DNA from: Gracilibacillus kekensis
Lineage (GTDB): Bacteria; Bacillota; Bacilli; Bacillales; Amphibacillaceae
DNA: 64,000 nt
NCBI RefSeq assembly: GCF_900143085.1
Contig: NZ_FRCZ01000002.1
Location: 372,001 to 436,000, forward strand
Reading direction: 5' to 3'
In this document: piece after piece, positions 18,553 to 30,276 of the stretch
Position numbering within the stretch: the stretch's first letter is position 1
Layout of the letters: each line of letters starts with the position of its first letter
Position numbers and translations under genes: made by a program
Notes under the pieces: generated by a model
What the model saw: only the letters and a program-made list of their open reading frames with translations
Told to the model about the DNA's origin: nothing
Databases searched by the model: none

Positions 18553-19473
18553 TTATCGTCCTATCCGATTTGCAATGAATACGTTAATAGACGATATTAT
18601 AATTATTATAATAAATAAGATAATCGCAGCTGCGGAAGCTGGACCAAATGATAAATTCGTAAATGCTTCACGATATAAATATAAAACCACGGTTATACCT
18701 TCTTCTCTGAATGACCGACCAATATAAATTAAGGGCTCTGTAAACAATTGCAAAGCACCAATAGTTGAAGTGAAAACAGTCAATATAATGATCGGGCGTA
18801 GCATCGGAATGGTTATATACTGTATTTTCTGACGTATCGTAGCTCCGTCAATTTGTGCTGCTTCATACAATTCGTTTGGTATAGCTTGAAGTCCTGCAAG
18901 GTAAATAATTGTGTTGTAACCAACCCAGCGCCAAAACACCATAGTAGAAATGGCTATTTTAACCCCCCACCAGGAAGTTCCCCAACTAACTGGATCAAAT
19001 CCAAGCCAGCCTAAAATAACATTAAACAGACCAAAATCCTGATTATTAAACATAATCCCAAAAACAATCGCAACCGCAACAGTCGACGTTACATACGGCA
19101 TAAAAATCGCTACTCTGAAAAGACTTTTCATCTTAATAAGTGCCGAATTTAGGGCATATGCCAAAATGATACCAATTATTAATTGTGGGATCGTTCCTAA
19201 TACCCACATAATTAATGTATTAGATAAAGAAGTCCAAAATATCTGGTCCGTTAATATCCATTCGAAATTTTGCAAACCTACATATTCCATTTCACCTAAA
19301 CCATTCCACTTTTGAAATCCTAAATAAAAACTAAATAAAATTGGAAATAGCCCAAAAATCCCAAACAATATAAAAAATGGTGAAATGTATATGTAAGCAG
19401 AAATGGCTTCTTTTGTTTTCTCACTTAAGGATGATTTTTTTTTGGTAGTTAGCGTCGTTTCTGTTTGAGCCAT
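18553..19473 (-). CDS. Sugar ABC permease, MalF type
   Basis: CUT1 permease of about 306 residues with six helices and the EAA-type loop ELYEAAQIDGATIRQKIQYI. I chose the ATG at 19473 (MAQTETT) because GGGAG lies eight bases before it. A longer frame begins with TTG at 19500 but would include the ribosome site. A strong hairpin separates it from the binding-protein gene. It is the partner of the downstream MalG-type permease. Confidence 0.9.
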   Translation of the reverse strand: MAQTETTLTTKKKSSLSEKTKEAISAYIYISPFFILFGIFGLFPILFSFYLGFQKWNGLGEMEYVGLQNFEWILTDQIFWTSLSNTLIMWVLGTIPQLIIGIILAYALNSALIKMKSLFRVAIFMPYVTSTVAVAIVFGIMFNNQDFGLFNVILGWLGFDPVSWGTSWWGVKIAISTMVFWRWVGYNTIIYLAGLQAIPNELYEAAQIDGATIRQKIQYITIPMLRPIIILTVFTSTIGALQLFTEPLIYIGRSFREEGITVVLYLYREAFTNLSFGPASAAAIILFIIIIIISSINVFIANRIGR

Positions 19474-19497
19474 CATAATCTCTCCCTTCATTGATTT

Positions 19498-19532
19498 CAA
19501 ACGGTCTATGAATGGATTCCATAGACCGTTTG
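19498..19532 (-). other. Intercistronic hairpin between binding protein and permease genes
   Basis: CAAACGGTCTATG and CATAGACCGTTTG pair perfectly over 13 bp around a 9-base loop, between the binding-protein stop and the permease start. No T tract follows on the minus strand. A role in protecting the upstream message or damping read-through, as known for malE-malF, fits better than full termination. Confidence 0.65.
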
Positions 19533-19542
19533 CACATCATCC

Positions 19543-20874
19543 TTATTGTCTTTCTAATTGTGAATTTATACGTTCCACAGCTGCATCCCATTCATCTTGC
19601 GGATCAGCTCCATCTACCGCGACATTTGTAAGTGCCGTTGACAACTCTGTATCAACAACTGCATAATTCACACCCATGTGTACTGTTTCTACTGCTTGTG
19701 CAGCTTCAGCAAAAATCTGTGCAGTCGGAGCACCACTAAAGTATTCATCAGTAGTTGCTAAAAATTCTTCATTCTCATATACATCTGGTGTAGATGGGAA
19801 CAATCCAGCAATTTCAAATGATCTCAACTGTTGTTCAGGTGCTGTTAACCATGAAATGAAATCAAATGCTTCTTGCGGATATTCTGATTCAGCTGGGATA
19901 GTTAAGAAAGAACCGCCCCAGTTACCAGCACCTTCAGGAATAGATGCAATATCCCATAATCCGGAAGCATCTGGTGCATTACCTTTTACATTAGCAACCA
20001 TCCAACCAGGAGCACCCGGCAATGTCGCATAAGTACCTTCAGCCATTGCAGTTCCCCACTCTGGGGTCCAAAGTTCATTTTGTCCAACTAAGCCCTCTTG
20101 AATCATTTTTGTCGTGTAGTCATATGCTTCTTTTACAGTTTCTTCTATGATCAGCTCGTTATCTTTATTAAAATATTGTTGCTCTTGTTGATCTCTTAAT
20201 GCATTAAATACGAGTTTTGGTGTATCTGCAATAAACTTACCTGTTTCTGCTTTAACTGTTTTAGCTGCTTCATAGTAAGCATCCCATGTATCAATTTCAG
20301 CAGCTAGTTCTTCACGATCTGTCGGAAGACCAGCTTCTTCCATTACATCTGTACGATAAAACATTGTGGTTGGACCAATATCAGTTGGTAACCCAATTTG
20401 AAAAGATCCATCTACATTTTGAGCTTGTGCCCATTTCCAATCAAGGAAGTTACCAGAAACATCATTTGCACCGTAGTCATTTAAATTATAAAACTGATCG
20501 GATGCTTCCAGGAATTTTTCAACTTGACTGATTTCTATCTGAGCAATATCAGGTGCACCACTTCCTGCAGAAATTGATGTAAACAAGTTGTTGTGCATAT
20601 CATTCATTTCACCTTCATTAATGGTGATTTCTACATTAGGATTTTCCTCCATATACTCATCTACTAACTCTTGATAGCCTGTGCTACCAAAAATCCAAAA
20701 ATCCAGAGCCACTGTTTCACCACTGTCGCTGCTAGTTTCTTCTTCATTTCCACTATTTTCGCTGGTGCTATCTTCTTCACCACTATCGCCACTTGTACTG
20801 TCACTATCATCACTACAAGCAGCTAAAGAAAAGACGACTAGAGAAAGTAAAATTGTCATTAACCATTTTTTCAT
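19543..20874 (-). CDS. Sugar ABC extracellular solute-binding lipoprotein
   Basis: Lipoprotein of about 443 residues. The signal peptide ends in a lipobox FSLAAC, then a serine, aspartate and glutamate-rich linker leads to a family 1 (MalE-like) binding domain. The start is the ATG at 20874 (MKKWLM), with GGGGG nine bases upstream. A longer frame to 20910 lacks both signal and ribosome site. It is the first gene of a CUT1 operon and delivers an unidentified sugar to the two permeases downstream. The acidic linker suits a salt-tolerant surface but is not diagnostic. Confidence 0.92.
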   Translation of the reverse strand: MKKWLMTILLSLVVFSLAACSDDSDSTSGDSGEEDSTSENSGNEEETSSDSGETVALDFWIFGSTGYQELVDEYMEENPNVEITINEGEMNDMHNNLFTSISAGSGAPDIAQIEISQVEKFLEASDQFYNLNDYGANDVSGNFLDWKWAQAQNVDGSFQIGLPTDIGPTTMFYRTDVMEEAGLPTDREELAAEIDTWDAYYEAAKTVKAETGKFIADTPKLVFNALRDQQEQQYFNKDNELIIEETVKEAYDYTTKMIQEGLVGQNELWTPEWGTAMAEGTYATLPGAPGWMVANVKGNAPDASGLWDIASIPEGAGNWGGSFLTIPAESEYPQEAFDFISWLTAPEQQLRSFEIAGLFPSTPDVYENEEFLATTDEYFSGAPTAQIFAEAAQAVETVHMGVNYAVVDTELSTALTNVAVDGADPQDEWDAAVERINSQLERQ

Positions 20875-20982
20875 CACACTAACCCCCATGTTTTTAAATT
20901 TAAAAATCACTTACTAATCCAAGCATCGAATTCACAGTTTCGATAATGTCTTTTACAAGGATGCATGCTATAATTCCAACGA

Positions 20983-21001
20983 AACTAAGAAAACGGTTTC
21001 C
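20983..21001. promoter_or_regulatory. LacI-type operator O1 of importer operon
   Basis: AACTAAGAAAACGGTTTCC has an imperfect dyad centred on CG, in the style of LacI-family sites. Its left 14 bases occur inverted at 21051-21064. It lies about 110 bases before the binding-protein start codon, around the expected promoter. Confidence 0.55.
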
Positions 21002-21050
21002 TTATCAAGAAAAAAAAAGATACAAATATTTCCGCTGCAGCGTTGTGTAT

Positions 21051-21064
21051 CCGTTTTCTTAGTT
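21051..21064. promoter_or_regulatory. LacI-type operator half O2 of importer operon
   Basis: CCGTTTTCTTAGTT is the exact inverted copy of AACTAAGAAAACGG in O1, 54 bases away. Two facing sites at this spacing would allow looping or cooperative binding. Confidence 0.5.
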
Positions 21065-21129
21065 CATTATATTACGATAAGTTTACAAAATCAAGTGTTT
21101 TTTAGAAAAAATATCCGTTAAACTGGGAA

Positions 21130-21147
21130 CTAAGGGAAAACGGTTTC
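21130..21147. promoter_or_regulatory. LacI-type operator O3 of importer operon
   Basis: CTAAGGGAAAACGGTTTC repeats the CTAAG and AAAACGGTTTC blocks of O1 with two extra bases between them, in the same orientation. It could be a distal auxiliary site. Confidence 0.45.
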
Positions 21148-21285
21148 TGATACAGTGGTTATATTAAGGAACTTCCTATAATAACATCACTAAAAATTCC
21201 TGACAGTTTAATTTTGGCATTCCTAGTCTTTCCTGTGAATTATTAACCTAAATGCACGATCATGAATACTTAAAGTTAAACAAAG

Positions 21286-21327
21286 AAAAAACTACTCCTC
21301 TCCTATAAGTTGGAGAAAAGTAGTTTT
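21286..21327 (-). terminator. Terminator of the YdjO gene
   Basis: AAAACTACT pairs with AGTAGTTTT and CTCTCC with GGAGA, giving a stem directly downstream of the YdjO stop. On the minus strand it ends in a T-rich run (AGTTTTTTC). Confidence 0.75.
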
Positions 21328-21338
21328 CACTGTACTCT

Positions 21339-21521
21339 CTATTTCATCTCTGGTATCACTCGTACCTCTTTTTTCATTTCAGATTGACAGATTGGACAAG
21401 CTGGTTCTTTTTCAAACGAATAATTTTCGCGCATCCATCCTTGGCAATCGTCACTCACACAAGACCAGACATTTGTTTCTACACTTTCTACAGGTTCTTT
21501 TTGGTTATTAAAATAAGCCAT
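21339..21521 (-). CDS. ydjO: YdjO-like cold-inducible zinc-ribbon protein
   Basis: Small protein of 60 residues with two cysteine pairs, in WSCVSDDCQGW and ACPICQS, fitting a zinc ribbon. Length, spacing and the DDCQGWMRENY block match my memory of the YdjO (cold-inducible) family of Bacilli. Its molecular role is not established. GGGAG precedes the ATG. It has its own promoter (21552-21580) and terminator, so it is a single-gene unit unrelated to the sugar genes around it. Confidence 0.8.
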   Translation of the reverse strand: MAYFNNQKEPVESVETNVWSCVSDDCQGWMRENYSFEKEPACPICQSEMKKEVRVIPEMK

Positions 21522-21551
21522 TCGGCACTCCCTTTCATGGGTTATACCTCT

Positions 21552-21580
21552 ATTATACGCTTAATTATCTTTAATTACAA
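21552..21580 (-). promoter_or_regulatory. Promoter of ydjO
   Basis: On the minus strand, TTGTAA and TATAAT are separated by 17 bases, a good housekeeping (SigA) promoter. It lies about 30 bases before the YdjO start codon. Confidence 0.7.
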
Positions 21581-21585
21581 AGTTA

Positions 21586-24735
<3,150 letters not shown>

Positions 24736-24752
24736 TTATTTACTTATGTAGT

Positions 24753-24781
24753 ATAATAAAATAAAAGGTAAAAATAATCAA
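24753..24781 (-). promoter_or_regulatory. lacZ promoter
   Basis: On the minus strand TTGATT and TATTAT are separated by 17 bases. The same AT-rich stretch contains TATAAT (24752-24757) readable rightwards toward the regulator gene. Confidence 0.55.
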
Positions 24782-24796
24782 GTTAAATTTTACTTG
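24779..24796. promoter_or_regulatory. Operator-like palindrome in the lacZ/LacI divergent region
   Basis: CAAGTTAAATTTTACTTG is a near-perfect dyad overlapping the lacZ -35 element and lying just before the regulator gene. A partial second copy (GTTTTACTTAAC) adjoins it. It is a natural target for the divergent LacI protein, controlling both genes. Confidence 0.55.
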
Positions 24797-24821
24797 TTTT
24801 ACTTAACGGATGGTGAAATAA

Positions 24822-25805
<984 letters not shown>

Positions 25806-25858
25806 ACGATACTATATGTATTGTTGCGCAATAACAGGATTCTATGCATTAATTGATG

Positions 25859-26050
25859 TAGTAATTTTAACAGTAAATTTGTGCGTAACATTCGCTACGG
25901 CTTGTTCGCTCCCCTTTCCATGGGGTTTTTCCTTCAGCTAACTTTTCCAAGCAAAAACCGCATGGAAAAGTGGATCTTCAGGAAAAACGAATCCCATAGG
26001 AGTGGTAGCGAACGCCTACGCTGGTTGAAATTCTACAATAGAAGCAAAGT
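25859..26050 (+). repeat. Palindromic repeat, copy B
   Basis: The left flank starts at TAGTAATTTT. The core at 25893-26022 runs from CGCTACGGCTTGTTCGCTCC through TTCAGCTAACTTTTCC and GGAAAAGTGGATCTTCAGG to GCGAACGCCTACGCT. The right flank holds TTCTACAATAGAAGCAAAG. The arms are imperfectly complementary, giving a long hairpin. Confidence 0.8.
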
Positions 26051-26110
26051 TTAAAAAAAGACTACTATCAATAATGTATACGAAATACTTATAGAAAGTT
26101 TAAAATGACA

Positions 26111-26300
26111 GCTGTTACAACAGTTGTAGTATCCGTTTAGAGCGAAGGCGTCCGTTTTCACTCCTGCGGGATGTTTTTACCCTAAGATCCACTTTTTAAG
26201 TGAATTTTGCTTAAAAAATTAGCTTAGGGTAAAAACCCGCGGAAAGGGAAACGGGCAAGCCGAAGCGGTTGCAAAGCAGTTATAAAATCTCATCATTACC
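26111..26300 (-). repeat. Palindromic repeat, copy B' (inverted)
   Basis: Inverted copy facing B. The right flank ACAACAGTTGTAG comes first, then AGCGAAGGCGTCCG, the inner arms, and CCCGCGGAAAGGGAAACGG. The left flank ends with TTATAAAATCTCATCATTACC, which matches, in reverse, the left flank of copy C (GAGATTTTATAACTGC). The flanks are therefore part of the repeat. Confidence 0.8.
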
Positions 26301-26393
26301 ACTTTTACTGCGTAGTCTCTTCATTACGCATAAGAATTGTGTTGTCACAACCTCTTTAATCATTAACAGAAGCAGTATTCAGAAGCTATTATG

Positions 26394-27158
26394 TTACTTA
26401 ATCATTGCTTTTAATTCGTGTAATGTTTTCGCATCCTGTAAAAATTGTCGTTCATCATCATCCTTTACAAATTCCATAAGCACATAGCGTTCTTTACCGT
26501 CTTCCTCAATTAATTCTATATAGTTTTGCCATTCTTTAGCACCACTTGCTAAATTTAATCGTTCATGAAAAGATAACCAATGAAAAATATGAATATTTGA
26601 TATCCATTTCTTTACCATCTCAATACTAGTTAGTCTCTCTTCAATGGTTACTCGATTTGGTGGCTGCCAATATATAAATACATTTTGATGAGATATCTCT
26701 TCCATTAACTTTGTAGCACTTTCTTTCGTATCTGTTAAGGTATGATCATGATACTCCAGATGAACACTAATCCCCTCTTCTTCTGCTAAATCTGCAATAT
26801 TAATCGCATCTGTAACCACTTTTTTTCGATAATTTTCATCTGCATCTTTGCTTCCCATCATGCCTGGCCAAACCCTTATTGCTGGTGCTCCCAATCTTTT
26901 AGCTGTTTCCAAAACAGTAATAAAATCATACTCATTACCAGAGTGATCTGCTAAACGATAATAGGATCCATATGAACTTACTTCTAATCCTCGTGCAACT
27001 GTCAAAGCAGCTACTTGCTCTGCCTTTTGATATTCACCAGGTGAAACATGAACGTCTCCCCCCCATTCAATTCCATCTAATTCTGCTTTAACTGCTAAAT
27101 CAATAATTTGCTCAGGATCTTTGTCACGAAACGTTACAGAGCATAATCCTAACTTCAT
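26394..27158 (-). CDS. Xylose-isomerase-like TIM-barrel protein (sugar phosphate isomerase/epimerase family)
   Basis: Soluble protein of 254 residues with the AP_endonuc_2 (xylose isomerase-like) TIM-barrel fold. Features include the N-terminal LGLCSVTFRDKDPEQII, GIEWGGDVH near residue 30, IRVWPG near 114 and HLEYHDHT near 150, which holds metal-binding candidates. The family includes isomerases and epimerases of sugars and inositols, usually metal-dependent. No signal peptide is seen. AGAGGAG precedes the ATG. It is encoded alone between a repeat pair and a terminator. The substrate cannot be assigned. Confidence 0.78.
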   Translation of the reverse strand: MKLGLCSVTFRDKDPEQIIDLAVKAELDGIEWGGDVHVSPGEYQKAEQVAALTVARGLEVSSYGSYYRLADHSGNEYDFITVLETAKRLGAPAIRVWPGMMGSKDADENYRKKVVTDAINIADLAEEEGISVHLEYHDHTLTDTKESATKLMEEISHQNVFIYWQPPNRVTIEERLTSIEMVKKWISNIHIFHWLSFHERLNLASGAKEWQNYIELIEEDGKERYVLMEFVKDDDERQFLQDAKTLHELKAMIK

Positions 27159-27210
27159 CTATTAATCTCCTCTCATTTATAGTTTTTCTTGTTTTCATTA
27201 ATATTAGAAA

Positions 27211-27243
27211 AAATCGACAAGCATTTGAATGTCTTGTCGATTT
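27211..27243 (-). terminator. Terminator after the 205-residue membrane protein gene
   Basis: AAATCGACAAG and CTTGTCGATTT pair perfectly over 11 bp with an 11-base loop, ending in a T run on the minus strand. It isolates the membrane-protein gene from the isomerase gene. Confidence 0.85.
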
Positions 27244-27248
27244 CTATG

Positions 27249-27866
27249 TTAAGATTCAAGTAATTCTTCTAAAAATTGAGTCGTTTTGTCTAAATTCTCA
27301 GAACTAGCAGGTATTATCAGAATACGATCTTCAAAGGCTTCCATGTCATTAAACACATCAAATTGATTGGTACTTATACCGTATACTTTTTCGGTATCAA
27401 ATTTATATAATTCTACATTATGTTCTTCAAGTAAAGAAACATCTATGACCTGATTAAAATCCAATAACCCTTCTTGACCAAGCATTTCAGCTGCAAATTC
27501 TTCTTCAGTTACCATAATATCTATCATTCCTGTCGCAATTCGAGCAACTAATTTTTGCACCTGTTCATATGACTGTTCCGATAAAGAACCCCCATCTGAA
27601 ATGATGTTGTCCGTTGCTACTTGGAAATCATCAAAATATTTGTCGTTTATTTGATTCGAGAATTCTTCTGTCACATCATAGGATATTTCGCTTACCACCA
27701 TTAACTGATATAATTCTTCTTTTTCTTCAAATATGGTAGTTAAAATAGATACTAAAATAAACACACCAAAAACAATTCCAAATATATGTAATTTATAATA
27801 TTCCCAAATATAATCGACTGCTTCTTTAAAAGACATCGTTTTCAATGTTGCCCATAACTTTTTCAT
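27249..27866 (-). CDS. Hypothetical single-pass membrane protein
   Basis: Unrecognised protein of 205 residues. A short cytoplasmic N-terminus precedes one hydrophobic helix at about 29-46, and an acidic extracytoplasmic domain of about 155 residues follows. Phrases such as MIDIMVTEEEFAAEML and DFNQVIDVS recall parts of solute-binding-protein folds, but the match is only by impression. GGGGGAG lies nine bases before the ATG. It follows an alpha/beta hydrolase gene on the same strand after about 120 bases and has its own terminator. Function is unknown. Confidence 0.7.
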   Translation of the reverse strand: MKKLWATLKTMSFKEAVDYIWEYYKLHIFGIVFGVFILVSILTTIFEEKEELYQLMVVSEISYDVTEEFSNQINDKYFDDFQVATDNIISDGGSLSEQSYEQVQKLVARIATGMIDIMVTEEEFAAEMLGQEGLLDFNQVIDVSLLEEHNVELYKFDTEKVYGISTNQFDVFNDMEAFEDRILIIPASSENLDKTTQFLEELLES

Positions 27867-27985
27867 TTGATGAAACTCCCCCTGATTATTGCTTCTCTAT
27901 TTAAAAGTATAGCACAATTAAGATATTATGAAATTGTATATGGTTTTTTACATAAATTTTACTTGTTTACGCTTCCAACTATCCT

Positions 27986-28990
27986 TTATAGAACTCCCTT
28001 TAACCAATCATATGCAATTCTTCCACTAATTTCATGGGTTCCTGGAAAGATGTCATAACGGAACTTTTCCGGTCGATTTTGATAATTTTCTTCAATTTGC
28101 TTGATTGCGTCTAATACAAATCTATTCGGAAATATCGGATCCTTTTCGCCGGATTCTATAAAAAGACTCCTAGGTGATATTAACGAGATCCATTCCGGCA
28201 ATTCTGCGTAGTTTAAGATGCCAGGAATATAATTGTCAATACAGTGATGCATTGCCATAATACTTCCCTTAAATGTGTTTGTGAAACCAGTTAAGACAGT
28301 CGCTGCTACTCGCAAATCAAGAGCTGCCGTGTAAGCCGCAATCAATGCACCTCCTGAGAAGCCCATTATCGCTATTTTTTCTTTATCGACATCACTAGCT
28401 TTTTCTATAAAGTCCAGTATTCTTCTTGCTTCCCAAATTCGCAATCCTGCCAACGTTTTTCCTTCCATTAATAAGTTGGTTGCCATCGCTTCACAGGAAT
28501 TAATGTTACCTTGTTGCATATCTCTTGTTAAACGGCGATCACCAAAACCGATCACTTCAGGTGCGAAAACTTTAAAACCTTTTTTAACTAAGTGTACCGC
28601 AAATTGATTGTGTATTCCCGAAACCGCTTCTTGCTCTCCATCTTCTGTTAAACCTACCGCTTCCTTCACACCATATCCATGACCATGAAGTGCTAATACA
28701 GGAGCAATATTTTTTTTCTCTGTTTTAGGTGTTAAAACGTACATTTTCACTTCCAAAAGATTTGTTAAGGGTAAGATTATTAATTCTCGTTTATATTCAT
28801 TAAATTGTTCCGTTTCAACTATTGTGGCTTGAAGTGGCACTCTTGTTTCATCTAAATAAGAAAAGTCACCTAACAGTTCCAATAGAGTACTTTTTAATGC
28901 TAACTTCCTTTCTATTGGGCCTGCAGCTTTAATAGTTTCTTCTAACGCATTATTATAAAATTGTTCAAATAATCGATCAAGCTGATTCAT
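27986..28990 (-). CDS. Alpha/beta hydrolase, acetylxylan-esterase-like
   Basis: Serine hydrolase of 334 residues, cytoplasmic. The oxyanion-hole motif HGHGYG lies near residue 102. The nucleophile elbow GFSGG has Ser212, and the likely triad is completed by Asp284 in GEKDPIFP and His319 in GTHEISG. The family (Abhydrolase_7, close to CE7 and dienelactone hydrolases) contains acetyl and carbohydrate esterases, so removal of acyl groups from imported sugars is plausible. A cre-like element at 29028-29042 lies just upstream, consistent with carbon-source control. The exact substrate is uncertain. Confidence 0.8.
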   Translation of the reverse strand: MNQLDRLFEQFYNNALEETIKAAGPIERKLALKSTLLELLGDFSYLDETRVPLQATIVETEQFNEYKRELIILPLTNLLEVKMYVLTPKTEKKNIAPVLALHGHGYGVKEAVGLTEDGEQEAVSGIHNQFAVHLVKKGFKVFAPEVIGFGDRRLTRDMQQGNINSCEAMATNLLMEGKTLAGLRIWEARRILDFIEKASDVDKEKIAIMGFSGGALIAAYTAALDLRVAATVLTGFTNTFKGSIMAMHHCIDNYIPGILNYAELPEWISLISPRSLFIESGEKDPIFPNRFVLDAIKQIEENYQNRPEKFRYDIFPGTHEISGRIAYDWLKGVL

Positions 28991-29027
28991 ATATCCAACT
29001 CCTTTTAAAAAGTTTCTCTCAACAAAA

Positions 29028-29042
29028 ATGAAAACGCTTTGA
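29028..29042. promoter_or_regulatory. cre-like site upstream of the esterase-like gene
   Basis: ATGAAAACGCTTTGA matches the cre consensus WTGNAANCGNWNNCW except for G in place of the late C. It lies 38 bases before the start codon, where CcpA would repress. Confidence 0.55.
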
Positions 29043-29155
29043 TTATTTGTGTTTCTATTATAGCTTATTTTCTCATTTGCGAAAATACATAGGCGCTACA
29101 ATGCTAAATTTTTATTCAAAGTAACATTAGTGCGTAATTTGATCCTAATACGTAT

Positions 29156-29192
29156 GAAATCCAAACGATGTCCATCTAATCGCTTGGATTTT
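29156..29192 (-). terminator. Terminator of the pseudouridine synthase gene
   Basis: AAATCCAAACGAT pairs with ATCGCTTGGATTT with one mismatch and a 9-base loop, just downstream of the stop codon. Confidence 0.7.
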
Positions 29193-29227
29193 CAAATTGT
29201 AAACTATATAAATTACGATAGAATGAT

Positions 29228-30115
29228 TTACTTTTTTTTCAAAAACTCAGTAGGTATATTCGACTTAAAACGTAGAAGTTCACTTGTGACTGGATGCTTA
29301 ATAGCTAACACAATCGCATGTAACCCAAAACGCCCAATAGAGTTCGCCTTTGCACCATACTTTTTATCTCCCACAATCGGATGTCCAATATCAGACATAT
29401 GAACACGAATTTGATTTTTTCTGCCTGTTTCTAAATAAACCGACAAGAGTGAAAGATTATTATTAGCTTTAATGACCTTATAGTGCGTGATCGCCTTTTT
29501 GCCATCTCCTGCTTTCTTACTAGAATACATTTTAAATGTTTTCGTTTCTTTTAGCCAAGACGTAATCGTATCCTCACTTTTCTTGACAATACCTTCTACA
29601 AGCGCCACATAGGATCGCTCCTGTACCATTTCACTCCAGCCTTCTTGCAAGATCTTTTTGATTTTTTCACTTTTTGCGAACAACATCACTCCAGATGTTT
29701 CTCGATCTAGACGGTGAACGACAAAGATACGATCGTTCGGATTGCTTTGTTGAACATATTCCATTAATTGCTTATAAGCCGTTAATGACCTTTCCTTTTC
29801 TGTTGCTATAGATAATAGGCCTGAATCTTTTTCAATTACAATAATCGCGTCATCTTCATATAGGATTTTCATTTTTTCAAATGTAGCCGCTTTGGCTGCT
29901 TTATTTTTTTGAACGGTAACACTGTACCCTGGCTGAAGTGTATAATTATGCTCGGTAATTTCTTGGTTATTAACATACACCTGACCACGTGTCAAAATTG
30001 ATTTAACGGCATTTCTACTACGATTAGAAAAAGTTTCAAGCAAGAAAGGAAGCAATTCTGTCGTTTTTTCCACTTTGTACTCTTCCATATTCGAATTTTG
30101 TCTGTTCGTTTTCAT
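29228..30115 (-). CDS. RluA-family pseudouridine synthase
   Basis: RNA pseudouridine synthase of about 295 residues that isomerises uridine in rRNA or tRNA. An N-terminal S4-like RNA-binding domain (about 10-75, with LTRGQVYVNNQ) precedes the catalytic domain with the motif HRLDRETSG, whose Asp is the catalytic residue. I chose the ATG at 30115, nine bases after GGAGG. The frame extends to 30130 without a site. It is a housekeeping gene among the sugar genes, with its own terminator. Which uridine it modifies is not predictable. Confidence 0.9.
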   Translation of the reverse strand: MKTNRQNSNMEEYKVEKTTELLPFLLETFSNRSRNAVKSILTRGQVYVNNQEITEHNYTLQPGYSVTVQKNKAAKAATFEKMKILYEDDAIIVIEKDSGLLSIATEKERSLTAYKQLMEYVQQSNPNDRIFVVHRLDRETSGVMLFAKSEKIKKILQEGWSEMVQERSYVALVEGIVKKSEDTITSWLKETKTFKMYSSKKAGDGKKAITHYKVIKANNNLSLLSVYLETGRKNQIRVHMSDIGHPIVGDKKYGAKANSIGRFGLHAIVLAIKHPVTSELLRFKSNIPTEFLKKK

Positions 30116-30276
30116 ATTCTTAGCCTCCATCCTAATTTCATTATACCCTTTTTCGCTTCAAAATGTTGGTTTAAAGAATATTTTCATCCTTTTTAACCAT
30201 GCTAATATAGTGAGACTTCAATACATGTCAGCATTACATATGGATAGTAGCATGAAAAAAGTAAAGGAGATGGACT

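Larger units (their letters stand above)
20875..21338. other. 464-bp region with operon promoter, operators and a terminator
   Basis: No gene is seen between the binding-protein start and the YdjO stop. The part near 20983-21147 holds three related operator-like motifs. GGAATTATAGC on the minus strand near 20968-20978 is a possible -10 region. CGCTGCAGCG at 21033-21042 is a perfect 10-bp palindrome. The right end holds the YdjO terminator. The stretch 21150-21280 shows nothing recognisable. Confidence 0.6.
25806..26393. other. 588-bp intergenic region with palindromic repeat pair B
   Basis: No gene is seen between the convergent regulator and isomerase genes. Two facing copies of the repeat (25859-26050 and 26111-26300), with a 60-bp spacer, fill most of it. 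The final 90 bases are AT-rich without recognisable features. Confidence 0.75.

Noticed and set aside
25859-26300. Palindromic repeats as simple intrinsic terminators
   Set aside because: Although always downstream of a gene end, the arms are long and interrupted, have no T tract at the stem base, and carry conserved flanks outside the stem. Dedicated terminators exist at 34925-34956 and elsewhere.
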